64,000 bases of DNA, taken from contig JABLUY010000073.1 in assembly GCA_013306675.1 (NCBI GenBank), positions 62,001 to 126,000 on the forward strand, given 5' to 3'. A program made the translations under genes and the position numbers. The stretch is from Thraustochytrium sp. TN22. Its lineage: Eukaryota; Sar; Bigyra; Thraustochytrida; Thraustochytriidae. The first letter of the stretch is position 1. Each line of letters opens with the position of its first letter. The notes under the pieces are model-generated. The model did no database searches, was not told the origin of the DNA, and saw nothing but the letters and a program-made list of their open reading frames with translations. Below are positions 39,669 to 48,758 of the stretch, in pieces.

Positions 39669-41448
39669 GCTCCTTGCCTCGCGCGTAGCACAGGTCGCGA
39701 GCCAGCGACGAGAGCGTTGAGAGCGTCAGCGACGCCGCCAGCGAGAGCGTCTGCGCGAGCGAGACGGCTGGGGCTGCCCGCGAAGCGCGACGCGAGAGCG
39801 GGGCCGCCCGCGGAGCGAGACAGACTGCCGGCGCGGGCTCCCAGCGTGCCGCAGCGCCGCGGGACACGATCGATGATGGTGGTCGAGCGATGTCATGTCG
39901 CGGACAACCGTTGAACGGAACCGAGGAAATTCTCGTCTCTCGCGGCGATGGGGGAATGGAGGGTACCGAAGGTGAGGGAAAAAGGTAGGTACGTGGGTGA
40001 AGAAGAGCAAAGGCCAGGATGCGCGTGTCATGCGCGTGTGCAGCGCTGCCAGACGTGAGGGCCAAGAGCACGTGCGGAAAGTCAGCACTGGGTGCGGCGA
40101 GACCTCGAGAAAGAGACTGTCACGTGGACATCCCGCAGACGCGCTGCAGACGCACGTTGTGTAGGTCAGACCTTCGATGCTGGCGGATTATGTATTGCTG
40201 CATCTACGCTTCGGAGCCAATGTTTGTTAATCTCGCCGGGCTGCCGGCGCCAAGGACCTGACGAATTTGGCCATCAGGATGCTCCCTTGGAGGTGCACAT
40301 TCTGCTCGTGTTCGACCAGAGAACTAACCTTGTTGAATTGTTTGCTTATCTTCGTTGCTTTCTTGCGCGTTTGACCTTGACGTGGGGGAGAGAGTTAGTG
40401 AGTATCAGGGCAAAAGAGGGCCCGTAGACTCAGCTCGCAGCGCCCGAGCCGGGCATTGCAGACGAGTTCCCGATGACTGTGCGGCAAGCCACAAGGCGAG
40501 TGAGACGCAGGATACAAGCGGGGCCTTGAATGGGGCGCGTGACCTGCCATAGATACAATGAGTTTGGCTTTGATGGCCTCGGGGTCCTTCTCAATCCTGA
40601 TTTGGCGTGGCCTCTTGTAAGTCTCACCGCACGGAGTCTTTGCGAAAATGCAACGTGCATTCACCGCAAACGCAGGACGTCACATCATATACCGTTCCTT
40701 TAAAACACAAAGCATGCCCTCCCGCACGTGGACCGTGTGCTTCTCCAAGCTCGCCATCAAAGACCTCGACTCCCCTTCCCCACTTGCAAGCCCGACCTTG
40801 ACCCAAGGAGAAGCGCTCGCGCCTCGAACGGCTCAAGCCGCACCACGCTAGAGCGCGGCCCCGCTCGCGGCGTGCGCGCCGGCGGCGGCCTCGATCGCCG
40901 CTCCGCGCCGCAAGGCCATGGCACCCGCTGCCATTCTTCTTTTCAGGATTTGAAGCCTCGATCCTCTGACACGAGTCACTCACAAGCAGTGAGGTTCGCA
41001 AACGGTGGGACGCGTGGCCCACGCGCGGCGACGATGCCCCACCGTTGGCCTGGGTCGCCGGCGCCGTTTCCCCGCGCGCGGGCGCGTCCGGCGCGCCCGA
41101 AGGGGCCAGCGCGGCGGACTCTTCGCCGCGGAGGCTGCCCCCGCCCTCCGCTCCGCGGCCGCGGCCGCCGCCCGAGGCTGCGCGCGGCGGCGCGGCATGG
41201 GCTGGCCTCGCCAGCTGATGGGCATGAGGCCTCGCGCGCATTGAGCAGCAGAACCACAACACGCGGCCGCGCCTGCTCGCGCGCGCGAGAGAGAGAGAGC
41301 TCGCGGCGGCGGCGAGGCGGGCAGGGGCGAGGCGTCGCGCACCCGCGCAGCGGCGGCCCGGGCCGACGCGCGGCGGCGGCAGCAGCGACTCGCGCGGCGA
41401 CGGCGGCGGTGGCACACGGCGCACGTGCAGGCGAGCAACGGCAGCGGC
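39669..41448. other. Divergent spacer, CFAP65-like and PX genes
   Basis: 1.8 kb between two divergently transcribed genes, so it should hold both promoters. 41050-41440 is very GC-rich with GCG-type runs and is probably the leader of the PX gene. A short minus-strand stretch at about 40555-40664 reads like protein (see findings), but no gene could be built. I see no RNA gene. Confidence 0.5.
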
Positions 41449-43557
41449 ATGTCGCTCTCCTCCTCCTCCGGCGTGCAGACGACGACGCGGCTGTCGCTGG
41501 CCGAGCTGAGGCTGCACGGGAGCGGCGGCTGCGACGCCGCTGCGCTGGCCAAGCCGTCAACGTGGACGCGCGAGTTCCGGCGGCAGAGCGTGACGGAAGA
41601 GGACGAGGACGAGGAGCCGGACGAGGAGGAGGAGTTCGACGAGGAAGGAAACGCCGACGAGGAGGTGGACGTGGAGGACGAGGAGGAGGAAGAGGAGGAT
41701 GACGAGGACGAGGACCAGTCGTCGGAGTTCTCGGAGGGCTCCGAGATGGACGCGGGCGACCTGCGGCTGGCGGGCGAGTACGGGCGCGCGCTGCTGGAGC
41801 TGCTCGAGAAGGAGTCGCGGCGCGCGCACATTCTGTCGGGGCTGCTGGACCGCGAGCAAAAGGTGAACCAGGAACTGCTGCGCAAGCAGGAGGACATCTC
41901 GCGGCTGCGGCGTCGCGCGACGCACCAGCAGACACACCTGGAGCACCTGGAGGATCAGGCGCAGGAGCTGGAGCAGTCGCTGCATCAGCAGCGGCAAGCG
42001 GCGCTGGAGGAGAAGCGGCGCCGGCGCGCGCTGGAGCGCGAGATTGAGAAGCTGCGCGACCTGGTGTCGGACCGCAGCGGGGTGTTCGGCGGGGACGTCC
42101 GGCTGATTCAGGAGGACGCTGTGGACGAGGACGAGGACGAGGAGGACGGCAACGGGATCGTGGACGTGGGCCTGCAGACCGGGGCGTCGCTGGACGGCAG
42201 CCTGGGCGGATCGAGCGGCGGGTTCGCGGAAGACCCGAGTCGGGTGCTGCGGCACTCGCCGTGCCAAGAGGTACGCGACGAGCTGCGCAAGCGGTACCTG
42301 GAGGCGGTGTCGCCTCGCACCTCGTTTGAGCAGGAGCAGGAGGTGGAATACGGCGGACTGGTGTGCGAAGAGGACGACCTGGCCCTGCACGGCAAAGCGG
42401 GCGACGTGCGCGTGCTAGCGCAGACGGCGGCCATGGTGGGTCAGCAGATGACCTCGCTCATGGCGAGCCGGCCGGCGCGGCTGCAGGAAGTGGCGGCGGC
42501 GGACACGGAATCGTACGCGTCGGACTACTTTACCTCAACGTCGCAGCTGCCGGACACGGGCTGCCTGGATGAGTCTTCGCTTTGCGGGGACGAGTCGCTC
42601 CTGCCGCCGGACGAGTCTGAGTACGAGGAGGTGCGCGCCATGTACGAGGAGGAGCGTGAGCGGCGGCAGCAGCTGCAGGCAGAGGTGGAGGCGCTCGTGG
42701 AGGAGTGCGAGCTGCAGCGGCAGCGTGCAGAGCGGCGGCGCACGCGCGGGCGCAACAGCGGGCTGTTTGCGGCAAACTTTGGTCTGCAGCGGCAGCAGCT
42801 GGCTGTGCAAGATCGTGAGCAGCACCACCAGCTGAGCCTGCTGGGGACTTCGTCGGACGCCAAGTACACGCTGGCGGTGGATTTCGCGGTACATCGGCTG
42901 AGTGCGGAGCTGGGCTACGCGCAGTCGTCGCGTCGCGCGACGATCGGCAAGTGTGAGATCTTCTCGGCGGGCCTGTCGCGGCGGCGCACACTCGTGCATC
43001 AGCATCGGCGCGAGTGGGCGTTGCTGGAGAGCGTTAAGGAGGTGGCGGCGCCGGCGCCGGCACCGGCACCGATGCCTCCGAAGCTGACAATCTTGCGTGA
43101 GCTGCCACCGGTGGTGCCGCCAGAGAACCAGTTGCCGTTGCATGCTGCTGCGCAGCAGAGGCGGCGTCGCATCCGCGTGACTGCGACGGTACGTTTCGGC
43201 GAGTCGCACACGACGTACATGGCGCAGGTGGAGAACGACCACAACGGGTGGCGCATGGTGCAGACGCGGTACAGCCAGTTCGAAGCGATTTACCGCTGGC
43301 TCGAGGACCATCACGCGGGCGGCCTGCTGCAGGCGGCACCACTGCGTTTCCCGCGCGGCAACGGGTGGTTTACGGCTGGCAGCTCCGTTGACCCGGAGAA
43401 TGTGCGCGAGCGCCGGTCTTGGCTGGAGCACAGCCTCTTGTCTGTGCAGCACCAGGAGCCGGCGCTTGTGGACGTCCTCATGGACCACATTGGCATTTTG
43501 AGTGCACATGCGGACGCAGCGGCAGACTTTTTCAGAGCACGGCCTGAGGTCAAGTGA
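41449..43557 (+). CDS. Acidic coiled-coil protein with C-terminal PX domain
   Basis: A 702-aa protein. After a serine-rich start, residues about 45-95 are almost entirely Glu/Asp. Residues about 125-210 form a coiled coil (leucine/glutamine-rich, QTHLEHLEDQAQELEQSLHQ), and another charged helix lies at about 390-430. The C-terminal 120 residues look like a PX phosphoinositide-binding domain: RIRVTATVRFGESHTTYMAQ, then RYSQFEAIYRWLEDHHAGGL, FPRGNGWF, and RRSWLEHSLLSVQHQEP. PX domains bind PI3P and related lipids on endosomes, so a trafficking or membrane-tethering role is likely. The ATG at 41449 was used; the frame extends eight codons to a GTG. No named orthologue recognised; a kinesin- or sorting-nexin-like partner role is possible. 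Confidence 0.72.
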   Translation: MSLSSSSGVQTTTRLSLAELRLHGSGGCDAAALAKPSTWTREFRRQSVTEEDEDEEPDEEEEFDEEGNADEEVDVEDEEEEEEDDEDEDQSSEFSEGSEMDAGDLRLAGEYGRALLELLEKESRRAHILSGLLDREQKVNQELLRKQEDISRLRRRATHQQTHLEHLEDQAQELEQSLHQQRQAALEEKRRRRALEREIEKLRDLVSDRSGVFGGDVRLIQEDAVDEDEDEEDGNGIVDVGLQTGASLDGSLGGSSGGFAEDPSRVLRHSPCQEVRDELRKRYLEAVSPRTSFEQEQEVEYGGLVCEEDDLALHGKAGDVRVLAQTAAMVGQQMTSLMASRPARLQEVAAADTESYASDYFTSTSQLPDTGCLDESSLCGDESLLPPDESEYEEVRAMYEEERERRQQLQAEVEALVEECELQRQRAERRRTRGRNSGLFAANFGLQRQQLAVQDREQHHQLSLLGTSSDAKYTLAVDFAVHRLSAELGYAQSSRRATIGKCEIFSAGLSRRRTLVHQHRREWALLESVKEVAAPAPAPAPMPPKLTILRELPPVVPPENQLPLHAAAQQRRRRIRVTATVRFGESHTTYMAQVENDHNGWRMVQTRYSQFEAIYRWLEDHHAGGLLQAAPLRFPRGNGWFTAGSSVDPENVRERRSWLEHSLLSVQHQEPALVDVLMDHIGILSAHADAAADFFRARPEVK

Positions 43558-43727
43558 GATGAGATCAGATTGAATCGAATGCATCGAAGGAATGAACGCA
43601 AAGTACATCGTGACTGAGGTTCGATGACGAACGCAAACGAGATGGCGACGCTCGCTTCGTCTTGTCCCTTGGACGTGCGCGCGTTGTGTGTGCGTAGTGC
43701 AGGCGGACACGGCGTCAGACATTCCCG

Positions 43728-43765
<38 letters not shown>

Positions 43766-44049
43766 AAATACGGGCAAAAAAACTCGAACCGAAATTGGCA
43801 GCCAATGGGATGGCATCGAGATTGAACGACTGAATGTTGATATCCCAATCCCATCGCCCTAGACGGAGTTTAATCAGGATAGCCATATTATCCCTAGTAA
43901 ATCGGCTCTCCTGCTTGCGCTCGACTGACCTGTTGCTATCATGATTCTAATCATTTTTGGAACTTTCAACTACTGGGTTTGTATGGAAGCGTAAAGTGTT
44001 GGTCACTTCCGACTGGCCTGTGCGGATGCTGAGGCCAACTTGGGCTGCA
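43558..44049. other. Spacer downstream of PX gene
   Basis: 492 bp with a TGC triplet repeat and AT-richer DNA (about 43860-44000) than its surroundings, next to the transposon remnant. This composition shift may mark one end of the element, but I could not pair terminal repeats. Confidence 0.5.
43731..43765. repeat. TGC trinucleotide microsatellite
   Basis: Nearly twelve pure TGC copies in the probable 3' untranslated region of the PX-domain gene. Confidence 0.95.
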
Positions 44050-45042
44050 TCAAGGGCACGATGGACTCGTGCTGAGGCTGCTGCGAGAGGATCTTGAACT
44101 ATGGCTTGATGGGGTGTCGGTGTAGCTGGCTTGGGCTACGTGGTCGTTCCTGCTCTGCGCTGTAGGGGTACCGGACGAGGCACTGGCGCTGCTCGAATCG
44201 ACATGATCGAGGCAAATGGGCGAAGGTGTTCCGTTGACGTTTGTCTTGCGCTTCTTGAAGCCTTCGTGAGGCTCGACGCGCACGCGCGTGTGCCACTTGG
44301 AAAAGCAGGTTGTGCGTTCATTCTTTCTCATGAACACGTGCAGAGGCACACCGCAGATGGTGCAACGACGGTGCGTTTGCTTGCCGCAGATGACGCAGAG
44401 CCGCTTGGCGGGAATCCTCTTGTTGTTGGCGTTGAAGGATGCCTTTCCCGCTGCCTCTGAGTCATGTTGCAGTGCGGCATCGAGGCGGATGTCGCGGGCT
44501 TGGCCGTGGTTGAAGAACTTCTGCAACTCGGGGGTTCGCTTGCGCTTACCGGCGGTCACGAGGTCCCTCGCCGCTTCCCTGGTGAGCCAAGTGGGCTTGG
44601 GCATGCTTGGCTGCATGTTGAACTCCACCTGCGCCGTATCGAGCTGCCTGCTCCTGTAGACGTGACGGACCATGTCGACAGTGAGGCGGAACGAGACAGT
44701 GCTGAGCGCTTCAGAGCGGTTCACCTTGTCGCGGAGGGCCTTTAGCCCGTCGCTGTCTTCGAGGTTGCTCTTCCTCGCAGCCTGTAAGTAGCGGTAGACC
44801 ACGATGGCGTTGACAACGAGCTGCTTGTACGTGCGCAACGCGATGTTCTGGTCGCAGCTCAGATTCATGCACTGCGTGTTGGTGATCTGCTCCACGTACT
44901 GTGTGCTTCCGTCGACGCCGCCCTTTGCGACGTTGTATAGCTCCTGCGGTAAGCACTTGATGACATGCACGGGCCGCATGGGCCCCTTCAGAGCGACAAG
45001 CTTGCGCATGGCGCGCCACAGCCGGAAGTGCGAGCTCAGCAC
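44050..45042 (-). pseudogene. PiggyBac-like transposase C-terminal part with zinc-binding end
   Basis: A 330-codon open frame. The block VIKCLPQELYNVAKGGVDGS resembles the YNxxMGGVD region of PiggyBac transposases, which carries the last catalytic Asp. It is followed by a helical part (ALRTYKQLVVNAIVVYRYLQ). Near the end CVICGKQTHRRCTICGVPLH and TTCFSKWHT give the Cys/His spacing of the PiggyBac C-terminal zinc-binding domain. The usual first two catalytic Asp residues, which should lie some 100-200 residues earlier, are not seen; a nuclease-like sequence occupies that place. The frame starts at a non-ATG codon and the sequence continues upstream from it, so it is a fragment of a longer protein. 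Confidence 0.65.
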
Positions 45043-45141
45043 CGCCCCCTCCTCCTCGCCGAAGATGGCAGGTGGCTTGGGCGGCGCACCCGCTGTCGAT
45101 GCTCTGGTGCGCCCATGTCGTGAGCTTGTCCGCCCACGGTT

Positions 45142-45513
45142 TCAGAGCGCGCTCCATGGCGAGCCGGGCGTCCGGAGGCACTTCAACGAGGCAGGCGTAC
45201 AAACACGAACTCGTGCTGGCAGCAACGTAGAGCACGTGATCGATTTGGAGGACCACAGCTTGGTGCAAGACTTGCGCGCGGTGCTCGGCAGGTATGGCCT
45301 TCCACCAAGTCTCGTCCCCCACGTGTTCATCTGGGTGCTCACGATACGTGCGTCTACCGCGCCTCCAGGCGCGACGCGCGTCTTGATCTCGAAGCTGCCT
45401 AGTACTGACGATGCGTCGCACTCCGCGCCTGGAAGCCGGACGCGAGCGACTCCATCCGGCGAGACTGCGAGACCCGGAACGGTCTTGTGCTGAATGAGGC
45501 CGACCTCGAACAT
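45142..45513 (-). pseudogene. YqaJ-type PD-(D/E)xK nuclease fragment
   Basis: The stretch FEVGLIQHKTVPGLAVSPDG, followed after about 20 residues by LGSFEIKTRV, has the SPDG...ExK arrangement of YqaJ/lambda-exonuclease-type recombinase nucleases: Asp of SPDG and the Glu and Lys of FEIK. The frame then loses similarity, and the matching continuation appears in another frame at about 45060-45320. In intact proteins this domain degrades or resects DNA ends. It is placed between the acidic N-terminus and the PiggyBac-like block of the transposon remnant. Confidence 0.55.
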
Positions 45514-45916
45514 GCACTCGCACCACGCGTCGGTTCGTCGACCAACGCAAGTATGTCTTCGAAGTCTTGCTGCGCAGCGGCCTCAGCACGAGCATCCTCG
45601 TCGCCAAGCTCCTCTCCTTCTTCGTCTTCGTCCCCTGTGTCCCGCTTGTCCAGGGGCACGAACTCGCTGTCGCTGTCGCTGTCGCTGTCGTCCTCCACGC
45701 GGTGGTTAGGCCTCGCCGATGCCATGATGTCGCAGTGCGGGCCCGACTCCACGTCCAAGCGCTGCGGCAGGGGCGTGCGAGCTGAGAGCAGGCACAAGGC
45801 ACCCGCCAGGGCCGCCTGCAGCCGCGCGCCGCAGCGCCTGCGGCTCCAGCGCGCTCCGCGACGAAGTCGCGCGCGAGCTCCCCCCAAAGCCGCTCTGGGC
45901 GAACTGCCGAGCTCAT

Positions 45917-46315
45917 CTCATCCTAACCACCACGCCTTCGGCCAAAATGAATAGGGGGCAGGAGCCTTGGGTCGCTTCGAGTGGGCCTCTTCAAGCTCGG
46001 CCCCATCGCTGCGTTTTTGATCGAATGCGGAACTAACTTCGCCAGACTCTAGGCCACTTTTTTGGAGCAAATCGGGAGTAAAGTACCCTCTTAATACGCT
46101 TTAGTGCCCCCTGTGCCGGGCGTCACCGAGGGACCCCCGCGTGGTAGGCGGATACGAGTAAGCATAGAGGTGTGATTGGGATATGAATGTATGAATGAAA
46201 GATAAAAGCAAGCAAGCGCAGAGACGGCAGACGAACGCAAACGCCGCCGATACATAGCACAGATAGTTGGAGAAGCGAGAGGGCGACACACTGTCGCTGA
46301 GATCTTCTCTCTCCC

Positions 46316-46355
<40 letters not shown>

Positions 46356-46357
46356 TC
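45917..46357. other. Spacer between transposon remnant and PEX11
   Basis: 441 bp, AT-richer in its first half, ending in a CT tract directly at the PEX11 stop codon. No gene seen. Confidence 0.6.
46319..46351. repeat. CT dinucleotide microsatellite
   Basis: About sixteen CT copies, interrupted upstream, seven bases from the PEX11 stop codon and so within its 3' untranslated region (GA on the transcribed strand). Confidence 0.95.
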
Positions 46358-47881
46358 TCACTGGATGGGAGAGGGAGCGGGCGGCACAAAGGGGGCAGGC
46401 GCGTGCGGGGAGTTGGGCGCGCTGTTAGCGCGAGCCTGCTCCTCAATGCTGTCAGACCGGCGACGCGCGACCTTGTGTTGCTTGGGCTTGGGCACGAACA
46501 TGGGCCAGTTCTTGATGCAACCGAGAATGTTGGCAATGACGCCAAGGGCGCCAACAAGCCAGAGCGGCATGCCGCGAAAGATGCGAAAGTCAAGGCGGTT
46601 GAGCAGGATGCTGAGGTTGCAGAGCGAGGAGATGAGCTCGTGGTGCTGCTCGGTGACGGCGTCCTTGATCTCGGCGAGGCGCGTGCGGCGCTCGTCGCGC
46701 AGCTCGTCCGGGTCGCGAAAGGGCCCGCGGTCGGGCAGACTCCCGACAGAGTCGAAGCGGTCCGAGGCGCGGCGCGTGAGCGCTGGGCGTGCGGAGCTGG
46801 AGGTGCTGGCGGACTCGTCGCTGGAGACGCTGCCGTCCTCGGAGGGGTCGGCGGAGCCGGGCGAAAGCAGGCCCTCGGCGATCCGAATGCGCTCCGCGTA
46901 GCGATCGCGCAGGCGGCGGTCCTCGTCACGCAGACTCTTCACCTGCATGAGGGAGTGGATGATGGCGAAGATGAGGCGGCCGAGCGAGGACCAGTTCTTG
47001 AGGTCCTTCCAGCGATTGACGCGCTCGTCAGCGCGCGCGCGCGCGTCGAGCGACTTGATGTGCTTGCTCTGAAGCTCCATGTAGCGCTCGTAGGACAGCT
47101 TGGAGTGCGCCTCGAAGAGCTTGCGGCGAATCTCGTCCTCACGCGGGTACCGGTTGATGAGGTTGGACTGCGCGGCCCAGACCATGTTGTCGAACATGTA
47201 GTACCAAAACGAAAAGGTGTTCATGAGCACAGCGAGCACGCGCGTGATGCGCGCGTGCAGCTTATGCGGGTGCACGCCGAGGTAGGAGTCGGGCGCCATG
47301 AGCGCGACGCGCGCCTTCTCGTACTCTTTGATCCACTTGCCGAGGCGGAAGACCTTGCGGCCGTTGCTCATGGAGTCCTCGAGCTTCTTCCAGGGCGCCT
47401 CGGGTGAGTCGGTGATGCGCGTGAGGTCGACAAAGGGCTGGCTGCCCCAGAAGAGGGCGGCGTACTGGATGACGGCCGCGGCCTTGTCACGGCCGCTGGA
47501 GCGGCCCAGCAGCACAGACACGCGCGCCACGTAGGTGGCGAGCACGCGCTCGGCGCGCTTGACCGCGCCCACGGCGCCCTTGAGCGGCTTCCCCTCGTCT
47601 ATGGGCATCTGGTACTTGTTGAACTCATAGACGGCCGTGTCCTGGCCGATGGGGTCGGCGCTGCGGATCACGAACTGCAGGTCTTCCGGCTTTTTGAGCG
47701 CCGACCGCATCGGCGACTTGGTCGCCGCGGGCGGGTCCTTCTTCGCCGCGTCCTCGCCGTCCACGGCCTCCTCGTTGATGGTCACGCTCTTGCGCCGCGG
47801 TCCCAGCGACTTGCCCCCATCTTCCTGCGGCGGCGCCACCGCCGCCAGCGCGGCCGTCTCGCCCTCCGCCACGGGCGCCAT
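46358..47881 (-). CDS. PEX11: Peroxisomal membrane division protein PEX11-like
   Basis: A 507-aa PEX11-family protein. The core at about 130-215 has DKAAAVIQYAALFWGSQPFV, SMSNGRKVFRLGKWIKEYEK, then RVLAVLMNTFSFWYYMFDNM: the amphipathic helix and first membrane region typical of PEX11. The C-terminal MPLWLVGALGVIANILGCIK is the second membrane segment before NWPMF. It is about twice the usual 230-260 aa because of a 110-residue charged N-terminal extension and an acidic Ser-rich insert before the last helix. PEX11 bends and elongates the peroxisomal membrane and recruits the fission machinery. The N-terminal RRKSVTI could be a phosphorylation site. ATG at 47881 is the first in frame; no intron. 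Confidence 0.9.
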   Translation of the reverse strand: MAPVAEGETAALAAVAPPQEDGGKSLGPRRKSVTINEEAVDGEDAAKKDPPAATKSPMRSALKKPEDLQFVIRSADPIGQDTAVYEFNKYQMPIDEGKPLKGAVGAVKRAERVLATYVARVSVLLGRSSGRDKAAAVIQYAALFWGSQPFVDLTRITDSPEAPWKKLEDSMSNGRKVFRLGKWIKEYEKARVALMAPDSYLGVHPHKLHARITRVLAVLMNTFSFWYYMFDNMVWAAQSNLINRYPREDEIRRKLFEAHSKLSYERYMELQSKHIKSLDARARADERVNRWKDLKNWSSLGRLIFAIIHSLMQVKSLRDEDRRLRDRYAERIRIAEGLLSPGSADPSEDGSVSSDESASTSSSARPALTRRASDRFDSVGSLPDRGPFRDPDELRDERRTRLAEIKDAVTEQHHELISSLCNLSILLNRLDFRIFRGMPLWLVGALGVIANILGCIKNWPMFVPKPKQHKVARRRSDSIEEQARANSAPNSPHAPAPFVPPAPSPIQ

Positions 47882-48313
47882 CTCTGCGAGCCCCTCGCCG
47901 CTCGCTCCCGCGCTTCCCGCGCTGCTCGCGCTTCCCGCGCTGCTCGCGCCTCCCGCGCTGCTCGCTGCTCGCTGCTCGCTGCTCGCGCCGCCCTTGGGCC
48001 GGACTGGTCCACCACCGCCTCGCGCGCCTCGCGCGCCTCGCCTCGCCGCGCCGCGCCGCGCGGAGGGAGGGAGGCAGCCAGGCCGGCGCGCGCTGCCGAC
48101 GGGCGGGAGGGCGGGCAGCTCGGTGGGCGTGCGACCGCGCGCTTGCTTCGCCAGCCCGCCGGCCCGCCCGCCCGCCGCGCCGCGCCGCGCCGTGCCAGGC
48201 CACCGCGCGCGGCTCGAGCCGTCGCAAGCGCGCGGACGGCCGGCGGGCGGCCGGCTCGCGCCAAGCGGTCCGCTGACGGCCGCGTCTTTTTGCTTGAACG
48301 AACGTTAACTTAC

Positions 48314-48397
48314 TCCAGATCCGTGAGCGTCGTGTTGCCCTCGAGCGCCCTCGTCACGGCGGCCGTGCCCGCGGCGCCGATGTTGTTGCCCCCGAGT
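48314..48397 (-). pseudogene. 84-nt leucine-rich-repeat exon A
   Basis: Exactly 84 nt bounded by a CAG acceptor (48398-48400) and a GTAAGT donor (48308-48313). It encodes one 28-residue RNI-type leucine-rich repeat, LGGNNIGAAGTAAVTRALEG followed by NTTLTDL. Both flanking introns fall in phase 2, so the exon is symmetric and could be skipped or multiplied without a frame change. No downstream exon was found before the PEX11 promoter, so this is likely a gene fragment. Confidence 0.65.
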
Positions 48398-48674
48398 CTG
48401 CTCCCGCGAGAGGCCAAGCAGCCAGTTCGTGTTTTAACGTTAGTTCGTCTCCTACGCGTCGTTCCTCCAAAGTCAAACATTCTTTCAGTCAAGTTCATTC
48501 TTTCAAGTTCTTCACTGCGGCACCCGCCGCATCAACCGCACAGTCCCTACCGCGACCGCCAGCCAGCCAGCGCGTCCGGCCGTCGGGCCTGACCGGCGCG
48601 GTCGCGACGCCGCGCGCCGCTCCGGCGCGGCAGCGGGCCCGCCGCGCTCACGCCCACGCAGACCGCCAACTCAC

Positions 48675-48758
48675 CATAGCCCCGTGACCGTCCTGTTGCC
48701 CTTGAGCGCCTCCGCCAGCGTGAGGGCGCCCGCGTCGTAGATGTTCTTTCGCGACAGG
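48675..48758 (-). pseudogene. 84-nt leucine-rich-repeat exon B
   Basis: Also exactly 84 nt, between a CAG acceptor (48759-48761) and a GTGAGT donor (48669-48674), encoding LSRKNIYDAGALTLAEALKG followed by NRTVTGL in the same phase as exon A. The 277-bp interval to exon A would be an intron. Joining B directly to A produces a TGA at the junction, so this gene is dead, or these two exons are not spliced to each other. Confidence 0.65.

Larger units (their letters stand above)
44050..45916 (-). mobile_element. Broken DNA transposon remnant: YqaJ-type nuclease plus PiggyBac-like part
   Basis: Protein-like sequence on the minus strand moves between frames at least three times, so the copy is decayed unless introns are hidden. 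In order: an acidic N-terminal region starting near 45725 (MASARPNHRVEDDSDSDSDS), a YqaJ-type PD-(D/E)xK nuclease (listed separately), its continuation (AEHRAQVLHQAVVLQIDHVL, then YVAASTSSCLYACLVEVPPD), and a PiggyBac-like C-terminal block (listed separately). PiggyBac elements are cut-and-paste DNA transposons using TTAA targets. TTAA occurs near both sides (43870, 46091), but I could not match inverted repeats. The first catalytic half of a PiggyBac DDE domain is not visible. The region is AT-richer than neighbours, consistent with insertion. Confidence 0.65.

Noticed and set aside
43870-46094. TTAA sites as borders of the PiggyBac-like element with inverted repeats
   Set aside because: TTAA is present near both sides, but the adjacent sequences do not pair as terminal inverted repeats when compared by eye, so borders were not called.
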